This document shows positions 38,139 through 47,897 of a DNA stretch of 64,000 nucleotides, piece after piece. A model generated the notes under the pieces. That model searched no databases. It had not been told where the DNA came from and was given only the letters and a program-made list of their open reading frames with translations. Source of the stretch: Nitrospirota bacterium (GTDB lineage: Bacteria > Nitrospirota > Nitrospiria > Nitrospirales > UBA8639). The position numbers and the translations under genes are program-made. The stretch spans positions 1 to 64,000 of the forward strand of contig JAOTTP010000001.1 in assembly GCA_029864405.1 (NCBI GenBank), given 5' to 3'. Positions within the stretch are counted from its first letter, which is position 1; each line of letters begins with the position of its first letter.

Positions 38139-39278
38139 TTAAAAAGGGCCTTTGAACCGTTTATACACATCAGCCATCGATTGGGTATCAGGCAAAGGCA
38201 ACCCATGTATCTCATTCCCGGTGACGAGGGTAGCCAACACACCCACTAATTGGCGCAAATCGGGATAAAACAGATCTTCCAAGCACTTGGCCGTAGGACA
38301 GGGAGCGGGCTGCATTCCCAACGTCACCACCGGTGCCTTCAAACATCCTGGATTTCGTTCAGCGACCACACGGCACACCTCAGCGCATACGCCATATTCC
38401 CGCCAACTCGTATCCGCCACGACCAACCGGCCCGTTTTTTCAACACTGTGCATGACCAAATCCCAGTCAGGACTGGACACGCAATGCAAATCAATCACCT
38501 CGCATTGAATATCGGCCACTCGAGCCAAGTGTTCTGCTGCTCTCATTGCTTCCAACACCATGATGGAGGTGGCCACAATGGTGACCTCCTCACCTGGCCG
38601 CACTAACCGGGACCCAAAGGGATCGATCTCCTGCCCCGGGGATAGAGGAGCCACATAAAATTGCAGGTCGTACATCAACCGGTGCTCGAATGAAATGACG
38701 GGGCCCCGGTAGCGGTCAATCACCGCCGGATAGGTGTCGAGAATCGATTGCGAACTCGAGGGCATCACGACCCGCAACCCGGGGATATGCGCGAAGAGAG
38801 ATTGGAGACTTTGTGAATGTTGCGCGCCTTGCCCCCAACTTCGCCCCACGATCATGCGAATCAACATGGGCACGTCAAACCGGCCACCGAACATATACTT
38901 GTATTTGGCGGCTAAATTAATAATCTGATTCATGGCTAACAGGGAAAAGTCGGCGCGAATATGGGTCTGGATCGGATACAGCCCATTTAACGCGGCTCCA
39001 ATGGCTACCCCTGTCATGCCTTCTTCGGCAAGCGGCATATCCATCACTCGATCCGCTCCAAACTCCTGAGCCAATCCTGTGGTGGAGCCAAAAATCCCTT
39101 TGTGATCATCCACGCCCTGTCCCATGATAAGAACGGAATAATGCCGCTGTAAGGCGTCACGCATGGTCCAATGCAGCGCGTCCCGATAGCTCATAACCTC
39201 CGTGCCTGCCTCGGCACGAAGACCCGACGCCGCCTGGCCGTTCAGAAGAGATGTGACCGCCGCATTACACGACATCAC
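38139..39278 (-). CDS. 2-oxoacid dehydrogenase E1 beta-like subunit
   Basis: 379 residues, transketolase-fold beta subunit. MGQGVDDHKGIFGSTTGLAQ, MPLAEEGMTGVAIGAALNGL and GRSWGQGAQHSQSLQSLFAH are typical of pyruvate or acetoin dehydrogenase E1 beta. It overlaps the E1 alpha stop by 14 nt; GTG at 39278 and ATG at 39275 are both possible starts after GGAGG. No E2 acyltransferase or E3 gene lies nearby, so it may transfer an activated aldehyde directly to a sugar or carrier rather than make acyl-CoA. Confidence 0.88.
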   Translation of the reverse strand: MMSCNAAVTSLLNGQAASGLRAEAGTEVMSYRDALHWTMRDALQRHYSVLIMGQGVDDHKGIFGSTTGLAQEFGADRVMDMPLAEEGMTGVAIGAALNGLYPIQTHIRADFSLLAMNQIINLAAKYKYMFGGRFDVPMLIRMIVGRSWGQGAQHSQSLQSLFAHIPGLRVVMPSSSQSILDTYPAVIDRYRGPVISFEHRLMYDLQFYVAPLSPGQEIDPFGSRLVRPGEEVTIVATSIMVLEAMRAAEHLARVADIQCEVIDLHCVSSPDWDLVMHSVEKTGRLVVADTSWREYGVCAEVCRVVAERNPGCLKAPVVTLGMQPAPCPTAKCLEDLFYPDLRQLVGVLATLVTGNEIHGLPLPDTQSMADVYKRFKGPF

Positions 39279-40194
39279 GAAGTAATTCCTCCACTGAGGG
39301 AAATGGACTGCTCATGGCAAAATGTACCGCTTCCTCAATTTCTTTCATGATGGCCGGGCGAATCGTTTCGGCTAGGTCACCATACTGTTCGAGAGGATCC
39401 TGTCGTTTCCAAGCCAACCACTCCTCCTGTTGGCGGTAACCACACATGAAGTCTTCACCTGGCCCGACATGTTCTTTGTACCGATAGGTCCTGATCTCGA
39501 CAAATACGGGTTCTCGTGTTAACCGAACACGTTGAATAATGTCTGACATCGTGTCCGCCACCTTCACAAAATCATATCCCTCGGCGATGTGGCACACCGA
39601 AAGGCCATATGATCGTGCATGTTCAAGAAGGTCATACCCCTGTCTGGCCTTTTGTGAGGAATGCACGGCTAATCCGTTGTTCTCACACAGAAACACCACC
39701 GGCAAGCGATGAAGAACCGCGAAATTCAACGATTCATGATAGACGCCTTCTTCCGTGGCTCCGTCTCCAAACACCCCAACCACCACCTGATCATTGCCCA
39801 GGCGTTTCGCCGCCAGAGCCGCTCCCACTGCATGGGGGATCGTACTGGCCACCACCGCCGAGGCACCCATCAACCCTACCTCGGGAGCCGCTAAATGCAT
39901 GGAACCGGCTTTTCCTCGAGCACACCCGGTAACTTTTCCATACAGCTCGGCAAACATTTCCGCCAAACTTCCCCCTTTAGCCAGATAATAGGCATGGCTA
40001 CGGTAGGTACAAAAAACCAGATCAGTTTCTCTCAGATCCCGACACGCCCCTACCGCTACAGCCTCCTGTCCAATCGATAAATGCACCGGACTTTGAATAC
40101 TATCGCTAGGATATAATTCGATGATCCGTTCTTCCACCAGGCGAATACGAAGCGCCTGAAAAAACAATTCACAAAATTGTTGAGAATATTCCAT
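39265..40194 (-). CDS. 2-oxoacid dehydrogenase E1 alpha-like subunit
   Basis: 309 residues, TPP-binding subunit. TYRSHAYYLAKG, GKAGSMHLAAPEVGLMGASA and the TPP motif GDGATEEGVYHESLNFAV through to CENNGLAVHS match pyruvate/acetoin E1 alpha. The ATG at 40194 begins directly at the conserved N-terminal helix; the frame continues to a GTG at 40266, which would run through a palindrome and is considered less likely. It is the first gene of the island. Confidence 0.88.
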   Translation of the reverse strand: MEYSQQFCELFFQALRIRLVEERIIELYPSDSIQSPVHLSIGQEAVAVGACRDLRETDLVFCTYRSHAYYLAKGGSLAEMFAELYGKVTGCARGKAGSMHLAAPEVGLMGASAVVASTIPHAVGAALAAKRLGNDQVVVGVFGDGATEEGVYHESLNFAVLHRLPVVFLCENNGLAVHSSQKARQGYDLLEHARSYGLSVCHIAEGYDFVKVADTMSDIIQRVRLTREPVFVEIRTYRYKEHVGPGEDFMCGYRQQEEWLAWKRQDPLEQYGDLAETIRPAIMKEIEEAVHFAMSSPFPSVEELLRDVV

Positions 40195-40688
40195 ATTTTT
40201 GGCGATTATCTCTCTGCCTCGATCAACGGTTTCAGAACGTGCACCACAGACCGTGAAGACCTTCACGTCCTGTTAACGATGTGAAGAAGTTCAAGTTTTA
40301 TGCCATGCAGTTCAAGGCACAACGGCAGGGATTCGGTTCACAATGAGGCCGATTTCCAGGCCACTCGAAAATTTGTTACCGACTAGGAATTCCTTGCTGG
40401 CAAACCGGGATTTTTTTGCCTAGCAAGGGACAGGCTGATTGAAAGCAGGACTTGAGAAACCAGTGAAACCGCATTGATCCATGGCCTTTGTCGCAGCGCA
40501 ACAACTGCGCAACGCGGGTGGGGCTTCAACCCCACCCTTGGCCAGAAGAAAACAGCCCCCCTGGACCCCCAGCTATTCGGTTCCCTGCCAAAATGGCAGG
40601 GTTTATCTGTTTAGTCGGAGCTCACAATGGTCTGGATTGACCATGTGATGGCTCACCACAAATGACCAAGAACAAAGGTCTGATCTGA
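40195..40688. other. Hairpin-rich gap between csrA and the glycosylation island
   Basis: No gene is seen. Several inverted repeats lie here: CGTGAAG/CTTCACG (40252-40267), CCTTGCT.GGCAAA with TTTGCCTAGCAAGG (40392-40428), GGGTGGGG/CCCCACCC (40516-40537) and CCCTGCCA/TGGCAGGG (40583-40601). Two direct AGTTCAAG copies lie at 40288 and 40309. The stretch should contain the csrA terminator and the island promoter. The proximal repeats may be operators; the distal ones lack a U-run on the - strand. Confidence 0.5.
40252..40316 (-). promoter_or_regulatory. Candidate operator region for the glycosylation island
   Basis: A 16-nt palindrome, CGTGAAG-AC-CTTCACG (40252-40267), lies about 60 nt before the likely E1 alpha start. 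A further GTGAAG is at 40281-40286, and AGTTCAAG is repeated directly at 40288-40295 and 40309-40316, 21 nt apart, close to two helical turns. The repeats are seen directly; binding of a regulator is a guess. Confidence 0.35.
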
Positions 40689-40940
40689 TTAGGTTTGTTC
40701 GGTAGGTTTAGACTGAGGCCTTTTCTGTCTGGGGAGGCTAGCCAAATGCTTCGGATCTGAGGATACGGCATTCAGATTTTCTTGACGGACAGCTTCATAT
40801 AATTCTTCACGAAGAACACGGACATGCGATGGGCATTCAATCCCGAGTCGCACCTGCCCTCCTTTAATTTGGACGAGGACAATGCGAATGTCATCTCCTA
40901 ATCGAATGGCTTCATCAATTTTTCTGGTGAGTATGAGCAT
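40689..40940 (-). CDS. csrA: Carbon storage regulator CsrA
   Basis: RNA-binding translational repressor of 83 residues. MLILTRKIDEAIRLGDDIRI and the VRLGIECPSHVRVLREE region contain the conserved RNA-contact residues (L4, R6, and the VxVxREEL strand). The about 25-residue basic, Pro-rich tail is longer than in E. coli. It lies 109 nt after fliW. AAGGAAGG before the start contains GGA, which would allow autoregulation. In Bacillus, Campylobacter and relatives CsrA represses flagellin and is titrated by FliW. Confidence 0.96.
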   Translation of the reverse strand: MLILTRKIDEAIRLGDDIRIVLVQIKGGQVRLGIECPSHVRVLREELYEAVRQENLNAVSSDPKHLASLPRQKRPQSKPTEQT

Positions 40941-41049
40941 GGTGCCTTCCTTGGCTTTGAGGTAAAAATCACGCGGAGAAGAATCGTCCTGACATCATAA
41001 ACGCATTACACCTGGCTGCCCTGTGGGACCTGTGGTGTGCGTGCATTCG

Positions 41050-41526
41050 TTACACCGATGCGGCCTCTGTCGCCACCTCAGAGTGAGGTTGGCACTGGGT
41101 AGGATCCTGAAATAATGGATAGCGCAAGGGGATTGATTCATGGAGAATCAGTTGTTTCCCTTGTCTTGTTCGTCCATTCACGACCAGAGGTGCACGAAGA
41201 TTCGCAGTCGCCTGATCCGGCTGATCAGAGGGGATCGTGACGACGGCCATTATTGAAATTGAATCGGTGGGAGTCATTTCTAGTTCCGCCAGTCCTTCTT
41301 CGGATAGGTTGGTGCGGAAATCTGGCTGCAAAAGATGTGCATCTATAATCACAAAAGCTAAGCTTGGTTCATCCACCGACTGGAACCATTGATAGTCGGC
41401 ATTCTCTGGCGGGTCGAGCACCACATACCGCCGGAAAGCTGGAAAACCCACGAGTCCCGAAGGGAAGACTAAGAGGGTGTCGTCCGACACATCCAGTATG
41501 CCGAACCGACTGGTCTGAATTTTCAT
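41050..41526 (-). CDS. fliW: Flagellar assembly factor FliW
   Basis: Cytoplasmic protein of 158 residues that antagonises CsrA and is itself bound by unexported flagellin. Typical segments are FPSGLVGFPAFRRYVVLDPP, YQWFQSVDEPSLAFVIIDAH and ANLRAPLVVNGRTRQGKQL. The csrA gene follows in the same direction, an arrangement widespread outside enteric bacteria. Together with the GGA-rich fliC leader this supports a partner-switch circuit in this organism. Confidence 0.95.
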   Translation of the reverse strand: MKIQTSRFGILDVSDDTLLVFPSGLVGFPAFRRYVVLDPPENADYQWFQSVDEPSLAFVIIDAHLLQPDFRTNLSEEGLAELEMTPTDSISIMAVVTIPSDQPDQATANLRAPLVVNGRTRQGKQLILHESIPLRYPLFQDPTQCQPHSEVATEAASV

Positions 41527-41616
41527 GATGGTATAATCTCCAAATGGTTCAATGGTTTCGCCCTCATGCTGAAGATGTGTCAGGCTCTCGAGTCCTATCC
41601 AAAAACAATCTTGTGA

Positions 41617-43971
41617 CTAAGACGCCCTCCCCGTGCAACAGGTCCCGACCTGATTTTCATTTTTCAAGACGACATGACAGACATGGGCCAATTCGTCTAC
41701 ATCATACGGTTTTTGAATAAACCCAACGACACCTTGATTGAGTAAATCTTGCACAGCATGGTTTCGGTCGTAGCCGGTACACAGGATCACCTTGAGATCT
41801 GGTCGAATCGCTCGCAATTCTGCAAAACATGCCGCCCCCGACATTTCAGTCATCACCATATCCAACAGCACGACATCCACCGGAACCGTCAAATCCTGGC
41901 AGACGGTCACCGCCTCCTTCCCATTCAATACGACCGTCACCTGATAGCCGAGATACTCCAAGATGGCCTGAGCGGCCTCCCCCACATCCTTCTCATCATC
42001 GACGACCAAAATATGTCCCGTCCCGTGAGAAGGCTCCGTCATCTGAACAGATTTGGTCTTGGGAATCGCACACGGTGCAGCCGGAAGATAGACACGCATC
42101 GTCGTCCCACACCCAAGAGAACTGGTCACCCCGATGTACCCGCGATGGTTTTTGACGATGCCATACACCATCGCCAATCCCATTCCTGTTCCCTGCCCTT
42201 GCTCCTTCGTCGTAAAAAATGGCTCAAAGATGTGCGGTTGAATATCAGGTGGAATCCCTATCCCGGTATCGGTCACTCGAATCACCACATAATCGCCCGC
42301 AGATAGTCCTGGGACCCGTGAGGCGTATTCCGGGGTTACCGTCTCATTCGAAGTCTGCACGAGCAGTTCCCCACGCTCACCCATCGCATCACAGGCATTG
42401 ACACCTAAATTCATGAGAATCTGATATAGCTGATTAGGATCCCCCACCACATGAGGCCTCGTAGCCGACAGATCCACTTGAAATGTGATCATTTTATGGA
42501 TCGTCCTTCCGAGCAGTTTAATCACTTCCTGAATCACATCATGGGTATCGACCGTCACATGATGATGTTTGCCCTGCCTGGCATATCCCAAGAGCTGGGA
42601 AGTTAATTCCTTCCCACGACGAACGGCTTTCTCGATGACATCGCCCGCTATCCACAACGGGGTGCCAGCCTTATCCTGTAACTTGAACAAACTTGCATGG
42701 GCCATGATTGCGGTTAAAGTATTATTCATATCGTGTGCAACCCCTGAGGCCAGTCGACCGATGGCTTCCATTTTTTGAACCTGCCGCAACTGATGTTCAA
42801 GGGCTATATTCTCCTGCTCCATGTGCTTTCTTGCCGTCAAATCGCGCGCAATCAATAACGTTTGACGTTGGCCTTGAAATTGAACCATTCGCTCCATCAC
42901 CTCAACTGGAAGATTGCTGCCGTTCTTTTGTCGAAGAAACGCTTCCTCCCATCTACCCCCCCTCTGACCTGGTATTGGCATCGGAGGACCCGATTCTTCA
43001 CCGGATGGTTCCGATCTGATTAGAGAAAATGCCTTCCCCATCAAGACATCCGGGGAATACCCTAACTGCTGAGCTCCGAGCGCATTGACGTGCGTGATCA
43101 TTCCCCGATGATCGTAAATCACCAAGACATCAGGAAGCGTTTCGAACAACTCTTTAAATTGGGCTTCAGATTCCCGTAAATCATCAGTGCGAATATCCAG
43201 TAAATGTTCCACCCGAGAGAGCGCACGTTCCCATCGACCTTTTTCACATAATGAAATGATATGCAGTGGATCGCACCCTTTTGGCAGATACGCATCCACA
43301 TGAATCGCTTGAGGAATGGGTTTTCGTGCCGTGGATTCCTGCCCAAGGACAATACACATTGCGTGAGGAAATTGACCTTTGCACCAAATCCCAAACTCTT
43401 CGTTTGACATATCCGGCAGCGGATCGTCAACAAGGACGATATCGGGCGACACAAGATTCGCCCCAACCTGAACCTGTTTCCCCTTTTGCCATTCCACCAC
43501 GTGCCATCCCCGCTCAGCAAAGATTTGATGAATCCGCTGAATTTCCGACGTATGCGCGGAAACCATCCAGATATGTGGACGCTGAGGACTAGGAGGACAT
43601 TCTACAAGCTGACGAACCTGTTGACGAAAGACTTGAGGCTCCGCCGGGAGGGCAAGAAATGCCGAAGCCCCTAATTCTCTCAAAATATCTTGCGCATCAA
43701 CGCCGGTATAGGTGGCGGAAACAGCAAGGACAGGCGGCACAGACTGTGTTGAGCCAAAGAAGGAATGCAACAATTCGCAAAAGCGCCACCCACTAATCCC
43801 CGGCATATGGAGATCAAGCACAATTGCATCCGGCACATGACCTTCTTGGAGCCACCGCCAGGCATCCTCAGAACAGACGAAGCGACTGACCTCAAAATAA
43901 TCCTGCTCGAGCCAACTCGCGAGGAGATGGAGTTGAACCGGATCATCATTAATTACGAGGATGGACGCCAT
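41617..43971 (-). CDS. Hybrid sensor histidine kinase
   Basis: 784 residues without membrane segments. Order: REC (about 3-125, phosphorylatable Asp53), a second degenerate REC-like part (133-240, VDDPLPDM), PAS (265-385), HisKA with His413 (ASGVAHDMNNTL), HATPase (500-630, VTDTGIGIPP, GTGMGLAMV), and a C-terminal REC with Asp704 (LLDMVMTEMSG). It begins 2 nt after the diguanylate cyclase stop, so the two form a unit. It could control or be controlled by c-di-GMP output; no DNA-binding domain is present. Confidence 0.93.
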   Translation of the reverse strand: MASILVINDDPVQLHLLASWLEQDYFEVSRFVCSEDAWRWLQEGHVPDAIVLDLHMPGISGWRFCELLHSFFGSTQSVPPVLAVSATYTGVDAQDILRELGASAFLALPAEPQVFRQQVRQLVECPPSPQRPHIWMVSAHTSEIQRIHQIFAERGWHVVEWQKGKQVQVGANLVSPDIVLVDDPLPDMSNEEFGIWCKGQFPHAMCIVLGQESTARKPIPQAIHVDAYLPKGCDPLHIISLCEKGRWERALSRVEHLLDIRTDDLRESEAQFKELFETLPDVLVIYDHRGMITHVNALGAQQLGYSPDVLMGKAFSLIRSEPSGEESGPPMPIPGQRGGRWEEAFLRQKNGSNLPVEVMERMVQFQGQRQTLLIARDLTARKHMEQENIALEHQLRQVQKMEAIGRLASGVAHDMNNTLTAIMAHASLFKLQDKAGTPLWIAGDVIEKAVRRGKELTSQLLGYARQGKHHHVTVDTHDVIQEVIKLLGRTIHKMITFQVDLSATRPHVVGDPNQLYQILMNLGVNACDAMGERGELLVQTSNETVTPEYASRVPGLSAGDYVVIRVTDTGIGIPPDIQPHIFEPFFTTKEQGQGTGMGLAMVYGIVKNHRGYIGVTSSLGCGTTMRVYLPAAPCAIPKTKSVQMTEPSHGTGHILVVDDEKDVGEAAQAILEYLGYQVTVVLNGKEAVTVCQDLTVPVDVVLLDMVMTEMSGAACFAELRAIRPDLKVILCTGYDRNHAVQDLLNQGVVGFIQKPYDVDELAHVCHVVLKNENQVGTCCTGRAS

Positions 43972-43973
43972 AT

Positions 43974-44945
43974 TTAGTGTTTTGATTTGGTAGGCGATAT
44001 CGTATGGTGCGAAAAGGTATGGTCCGCATGCATATCAAAACGCGCAAACTCCACGCCATTTCGACCGCTATTTTTGACTAAATAGAGGACACCGTCTGCA
44101 GACTGTATCAGTCGTTCAATGGGAATCGGACAGGGATCGGTCCACGTGGTGACCCCCTGACTAACCGTCACCGTTAAATCAACATTGTGAACTCGAAAGG
44201 GTTCCTGGGAAACGGCCACTCGAATGCGTTCCGCGAGCCGAACGGCCTGCGCCGCCTCACTATTGGGCAACACCATGAGAAATTCTTCTCCGCCATACCG
44301 GCCGATGGCATCATACGAACGCAAGCAAAAACGCATCCGTCTGGCGACCTCAACAAGGACTTGATCACCTGCAACGTGACCATAGGAATCGTTCACATTC
44401 TTAAACCCATCCAAATCAGCCAGAATGAGACTCAGAGGTTGGTGTTCACGATGAGCACGATCAATTTCCCGAAGCAACGTATCGACGATGGCGCCGTGAT
44501 TCAGGATTTGCGTCAAGGGATCTTGCATCGCCTGAATCCGAAGTGCTTCTCGAGCCGAAATCAATTCATTTTGTAAATCGACAATTCGCTTTCCCGCCCG
44601 TAACCGTGCATCCAATTCCCCTAAATGGAAAGGCTTTGTGAGATAATCATCCGCTCCCGCGTCCAATCCGGCAATGAGATCCTCAGGATTATTCCGCCCC
44701 GTCAACATAACAATGTACAGGTAGGGACAATCGTTTCTGGCACGGATTTTTCGACAGAGTTCAGGGCCGTTGATCCCCGGCATGATCCAATCCAGAATAG
44801 CCACATTCGGCACAGTTCCACGTTCTAACACCTTCCACGCGGAATCCCCATCAGTACAGGAAATGACATCATGTCCCCACTGACGCAATCGATACACCAC
44901 CATATGCAGCGTGAGTGGATCATCATCAACAACAAGAATTCTCAT
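43974..44945 (-). CDS. Response regulator with GGDEF diguanylate cyclase domain
   Basis: 323 residues. REC (1-120) with Asp52 in ILDWIMPG and the conserved TKP, then GGDEF with GRYGGEEF (218-222) and LADLDGFKNVNDSYGH. The product-inhibition site RxxD is present (Arg209-Asp212). It makes c-di-GMP from GTP, probably upon phosphorylation by the adjacent hybrid kinase. The gene lies between flgL and fliW, and the PilZ protein at 7760 is a candidate receptor. Confidence 0.94.
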   Translation of the reverse strand: MRILVVDDDPLTLHMVVYRLRQWGHDVISCTDGDSAWKVLERGTVPNVAILDWIMPGINGPELCRKIRARNDCPYLYIVMLTGRNNPEDLIAGLDAGADDYLTKPFHLGELDARLRAGKRIVDLQNELISAREALRIQAMQDPLTQILNHGAIVDTLLREIDRAHREHQPLSLILADLDGFKNVNDSYGHVAGDQVLVEVARRMRFCLRSYDAIGRYGGEEFLMVLPNSEAAQAVRLAERIRVAVSQEPFRVHNVDLTVTVSQGVTTWTDPCPIPIERLIQSADGVLYLVKNSGRNGVEFARFDMHADHTFSHHTISPTKSKH

Positions 44946-45011
44946 AAGGATCGCGTACCTATTGGATCAAGACGGATAACGGATTCAGTTCAAGGAGGAT
45001 GGCCTTACGCT

Positions 45012-46163
45012 CTACCTAAGAAAATTCAATAGGCTCGTCTGAAATTGACGGGCAAGTGTGGTCATCGACGCTTCCAACGTGTTTTGCAACGTGGCCAATT
45101 CAGACGCCACTTGAGCAAAATCAGCATCCTCAAAATTGGAGCGGAGCGTTTGCGTATTCACACTCAACAGGTCTAACCCATCCTTGATCGCATCCAGACG
45201 ATTGACGCGGGCACCGATCGTGGCTCTGGCATTGGTCACTTGGGAGAGGGACTGATCCAATTGACCGATAGCGGCTTGAATACCAGAAACATCATCGGTC
45301 ACCAAGGCCTGATGAAAGTCCTGAAGGTTTTGAAACAGATCCACCTTGGGCCCGGAAAAGACTTGGTTCCCTGTGACATTGGTTTCCACGGTCCGGCCAT
45401 CACCAATTTCCACCTCGAGCACAGCATCATCCCCTTGATAGGTATAGCCGACTCGTACGAAAAATTGGTCGCCAATGGCAGGCGGTCCACCTCCGTCAGT
45501 AATAGTGACATCCAATCCATCAAAGGAGAATGCCGCCCCGGATGAATAGGTATTACCTGATGATTCGATCTGATTCGTGGTCAGATTCAGCACATCAAAT
45601 TCCGTCAGGGAGGTAAATTGAATCTGATACGAATCCGGTTGTAAGGCCGACGCGGTCCCAACAGAAACGGCAATGGTCGCGCCTCCCCCATTGATGGTGC
45701 TGGCTGATCCTGTCGCCGATTCCAACACATACGGTTCCGTTTGCGTTTGACTGCCCGCAAACACAAATCGTCCGTTGAGTTGCGTATTGGCAATACTAGC
45801 CAAGCCTAAGATGAGTTGTTGAACTTCCTGAGCCGCATTCCGGCGTTCCACATCGGTATTCGTATCATTCCGCATCTGAATAGCCAATTCCTTGGCCCGC
45901 TGTAGCGTGTTCCCGGCGGGCTCCAAGACGCTATCGGATAAATTGAGCCGTCCCGCCCCTTCATTGACGGTAGCCAAGCGACGTTCAGTCGTCCGCAGGA
46001 CATTCCGGAACTGATTGATCCGTTCGGCCGCCGCCGGATCGTCCGAGGGTCGATTTACACGTTTCCCTGAAGCAATTTGCTCATTGCGATCAAAAATATT
46101 TCCTCGAAGCCCTCGAATGGCCGTGACCAGGGCATCAACTTGTTGGCGATCAGTCACACGCAT
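45012..46163 (-). CDS. flgL: Hook-filament junction protein FlgL (HAP3)
   Basis: Secreted junction protein of 383 residues, exported by the flagellar type III system. N-terminal RVTDRQQVDALVTAIRGLRG and ASGKRVNRPSDDPAAAERIN, with C-terminal ATIGARVNRLDAIKDGLDLL and a terminal helix, are FlgL/flagellin-like. The middle contains a beta-rich insert (GDQFFVRVGY). It is preceded by flgK and 80 nt, the usual order. No promoter is evident in that gap. Confidence 0.95.
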   Translation of the reverse strand: MRVTDRQQVDALVTAIRGLRGNIFDRNEQIASGKRVNRPSDDPAAAERINQFRNVLRTTERRLATVNEGAGRLNLSDSVLEPAGNTLQRAKELAIQMRNDTNTDVERRNAAQEVQQLILGLASIANTQLNGRFVFAGSQTQTEPYVLESATGSASTINGGGATIAVSVGTASALQPDSYQIQFTSLTEFDVLNLTTNQIESSGNTYSSGAAFSFDGLDVTITDGGGPPAIGDQFFVRVGYTYQGDDAVLEVEIGDGRTVETNVTGNQVFSGPKVDLFQNLQDFHQALVTDDVSGIQAAIGQLDQSLSQVTNARATIGARVNRLDAIKDGLDLLSVNTQTLRSNFEDADFAQVASELATLQNTLEASMTTLARQFQTSLLNFLR

Positions 46164-46243
46164 ATGATTGTCTTTCTTGTTCGCACTGCCCTTAATCTCC
46201 CATCAATCACCCTGGGCTCAGCTCGTTGTTGTCATTCGGACCG

Positions 46244-47890
46244 TTACCGGCCCATCGCCAAGATGGTCTGAAATAATTCATCGGCGACGGTAATCATCCG
46301 AGCGGAAGCTTCGAAGGATCGCTGAAAAATGAGCAGATTGGTTAATTCTTCATCCAATGACACCCCCGAGACACTTTCTCGTAGAGCCGTCAATTGATCA
46401 GCCTCGATGGTCTTACTCTTTAACGCCAAATCCGATTCCCTGGTAGCACTTCCGACATCACCAAGAGTAATGGTGTGATAATCATTGAGGGTCACATTCC
46501 CAAGATCGCTCTGTCGATTGGTATGAATGTTCACCAAAGCTAAGGCATTGGTGTTATCCCCTGGAATCGCGGCGGCCGTGGAGGCGGTCGCGATCTTATC
46601 GGTATTAGACAATGCCACTCCAAATCGTTGAGCCGCACCTTGTTGCGCATTCACATGAAAGACATCTCCCGTCCCTGGCGCACCGGTGATCACGGCATCT
46701 AACCCATCAAAACTGATGGATGTTCCAGAGGTATAGGTACCAGACGTCACGTTCGCTCCCGTTGCCGTATTGACCACGGAATAGGCCGCCGCCCCGGTAA
46801 ATTGCACTTCATAAGGTTGAAACGTGGCGAGGGTTGGATCCGCAATCGTCAGCGAACTCCCAATGGCACTTCCGGTATTCCGGGCACTTGCCAGTGGCGC
46901 TTGGGGCGCTAACGGGGAAAAGAATCCATTATTTGTGCTTCCATCCAGCGCAAACCCTGACTGATGTTGCTGATTAAATTCATTGATTAACACCGCGGCC
47001 AACCGATCGACTCGATCCTGAAATTCCACAATATCGCCATCCCGTAAAGCGAGTAATCCACCGATTTTCCCTCCATAGATTTGATCGGAAATGGAAAACT
47101 CGCTCCCATCACTTCGCACGAACGTCACATCATGGAGTGGGGGGTTATCTGCGTCCGGTTCAGTCGACAGCGCATTCGCATGATTCCCCGCTATCAAGAG
47201 TTGTCCACCGACATTAATTCCGATGCCATCCCTCAGGGTCACTTGCTCAATATCAACTAATTCCGCCAAATCATTGATGAGAACCCTTCGTTGATCCCGT
47301 AAATCTAGTGCTTGCTGTCCACTAGATTCCGCTTTAAAAATTTCATCATTCAACGACGCTACCCCCACAGCAAGCCCATTCGCGGTCTCAACATGACGAC
47401 TGATTTCGCCATCGGCATCCGACCGTATTTGATGTAAGGCTTGCGCTTGTGTCACAAAGGCATCCGTGAGGGATCTCGCTTTTGCCAGTAGCACGGTGCG
47501 TTGAATTGGACTTTCCGGATTGGTGACGACGTCTCGTAAGGCGTTAAAGAAATCCGTGATCCCATGAGATACTCCGGAGTTATCCGTTTCCGAAAAAATT
47601 CCATCAGCTTGAATCAAAAAATTATTCCTGGCAGCAATGAACCCAAGGTCTTCATTGACGCCCGTCAGTTGGTCTTCAAGAAACGTATCGATGGTCTGAC
47701 GAATCGCACCAACCTCTACCCCTCTTCCAATCGTCCCTTCGGCGGGCCGTTTGGTTTCAAGAACGACTTCCTGCCGGGAATACCCTTTAGTATTGATGTT
47801 GGTAATGTTATGGGATGTGGTTGCCAGACCCTGTTGATTGGCCTGAATCCCCGAACGCGCGATATTGAAGATGTCACTGATGCCCGCCAT
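46244..47890 (-). CDS. flgK: Hook-filament junction protein FlgK (HAP1)
   Basis: 548 residues, secreted via the flagellar export apparatus. Features are the N-terminal ISDIFNIARSGIQANQQGLA and TSHNITNINTKGYSRQEVVL, INDLAELVDIEQVTLRDG in the middle, and the C-terminal SLDEELTNLLIFQRSFEASA with ADELFQTILAM. Length is normal. It lies 7 nt after flgN, its chaperone gene, and upstream of flgL. Confidence 0.97.
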   Translation of the reverse strand: MAGISDIFNIARSGIQANQQGLATTSHNITNINTKGYSRQEVVLETKRPAEGTIGRGVEVGAIRQTIDTFLEDQLTGVNEDLGFIAARNNFLIQADGIFSETDNSGVSHGITDFFNALRDVVTNPESPIQRTVLLAKARSLTDAFVTQAQALHQIRSDADGEISRHVETANGLAVGVASLNDEIFKAESSGQQALDLRDQRRVLINDLAELVDIEQVTLRDGIGINVGGQLLIAGNHANALSTEPDADNPPLHDVTFVRSDGSEFSISDQIYGGKIGGLLALRDGDIVEFQDRVDRLAAVLINEFNQQHQSGFALDGSTNNGFFSPLAPQAPLASARNTGSAIGSSLTIADPTLATFQPYEVQFTGAAAYSVVNTATGANVTSGTYTSGTSISFDGLDAVITGAPGTGDVFHVNAQQGAAQRFGVALSNTDKIATASTAAAIPGDNTNALALVNIHTNRQSDLGNVTLNDYHTITLGDVGSATRESDLALKSKTIEADQLTALRESVSGVSLDEELTNLLIFQRSFEASARMITVADELFQTILAMGR

Positions 47891-47897
47891 AGGACTC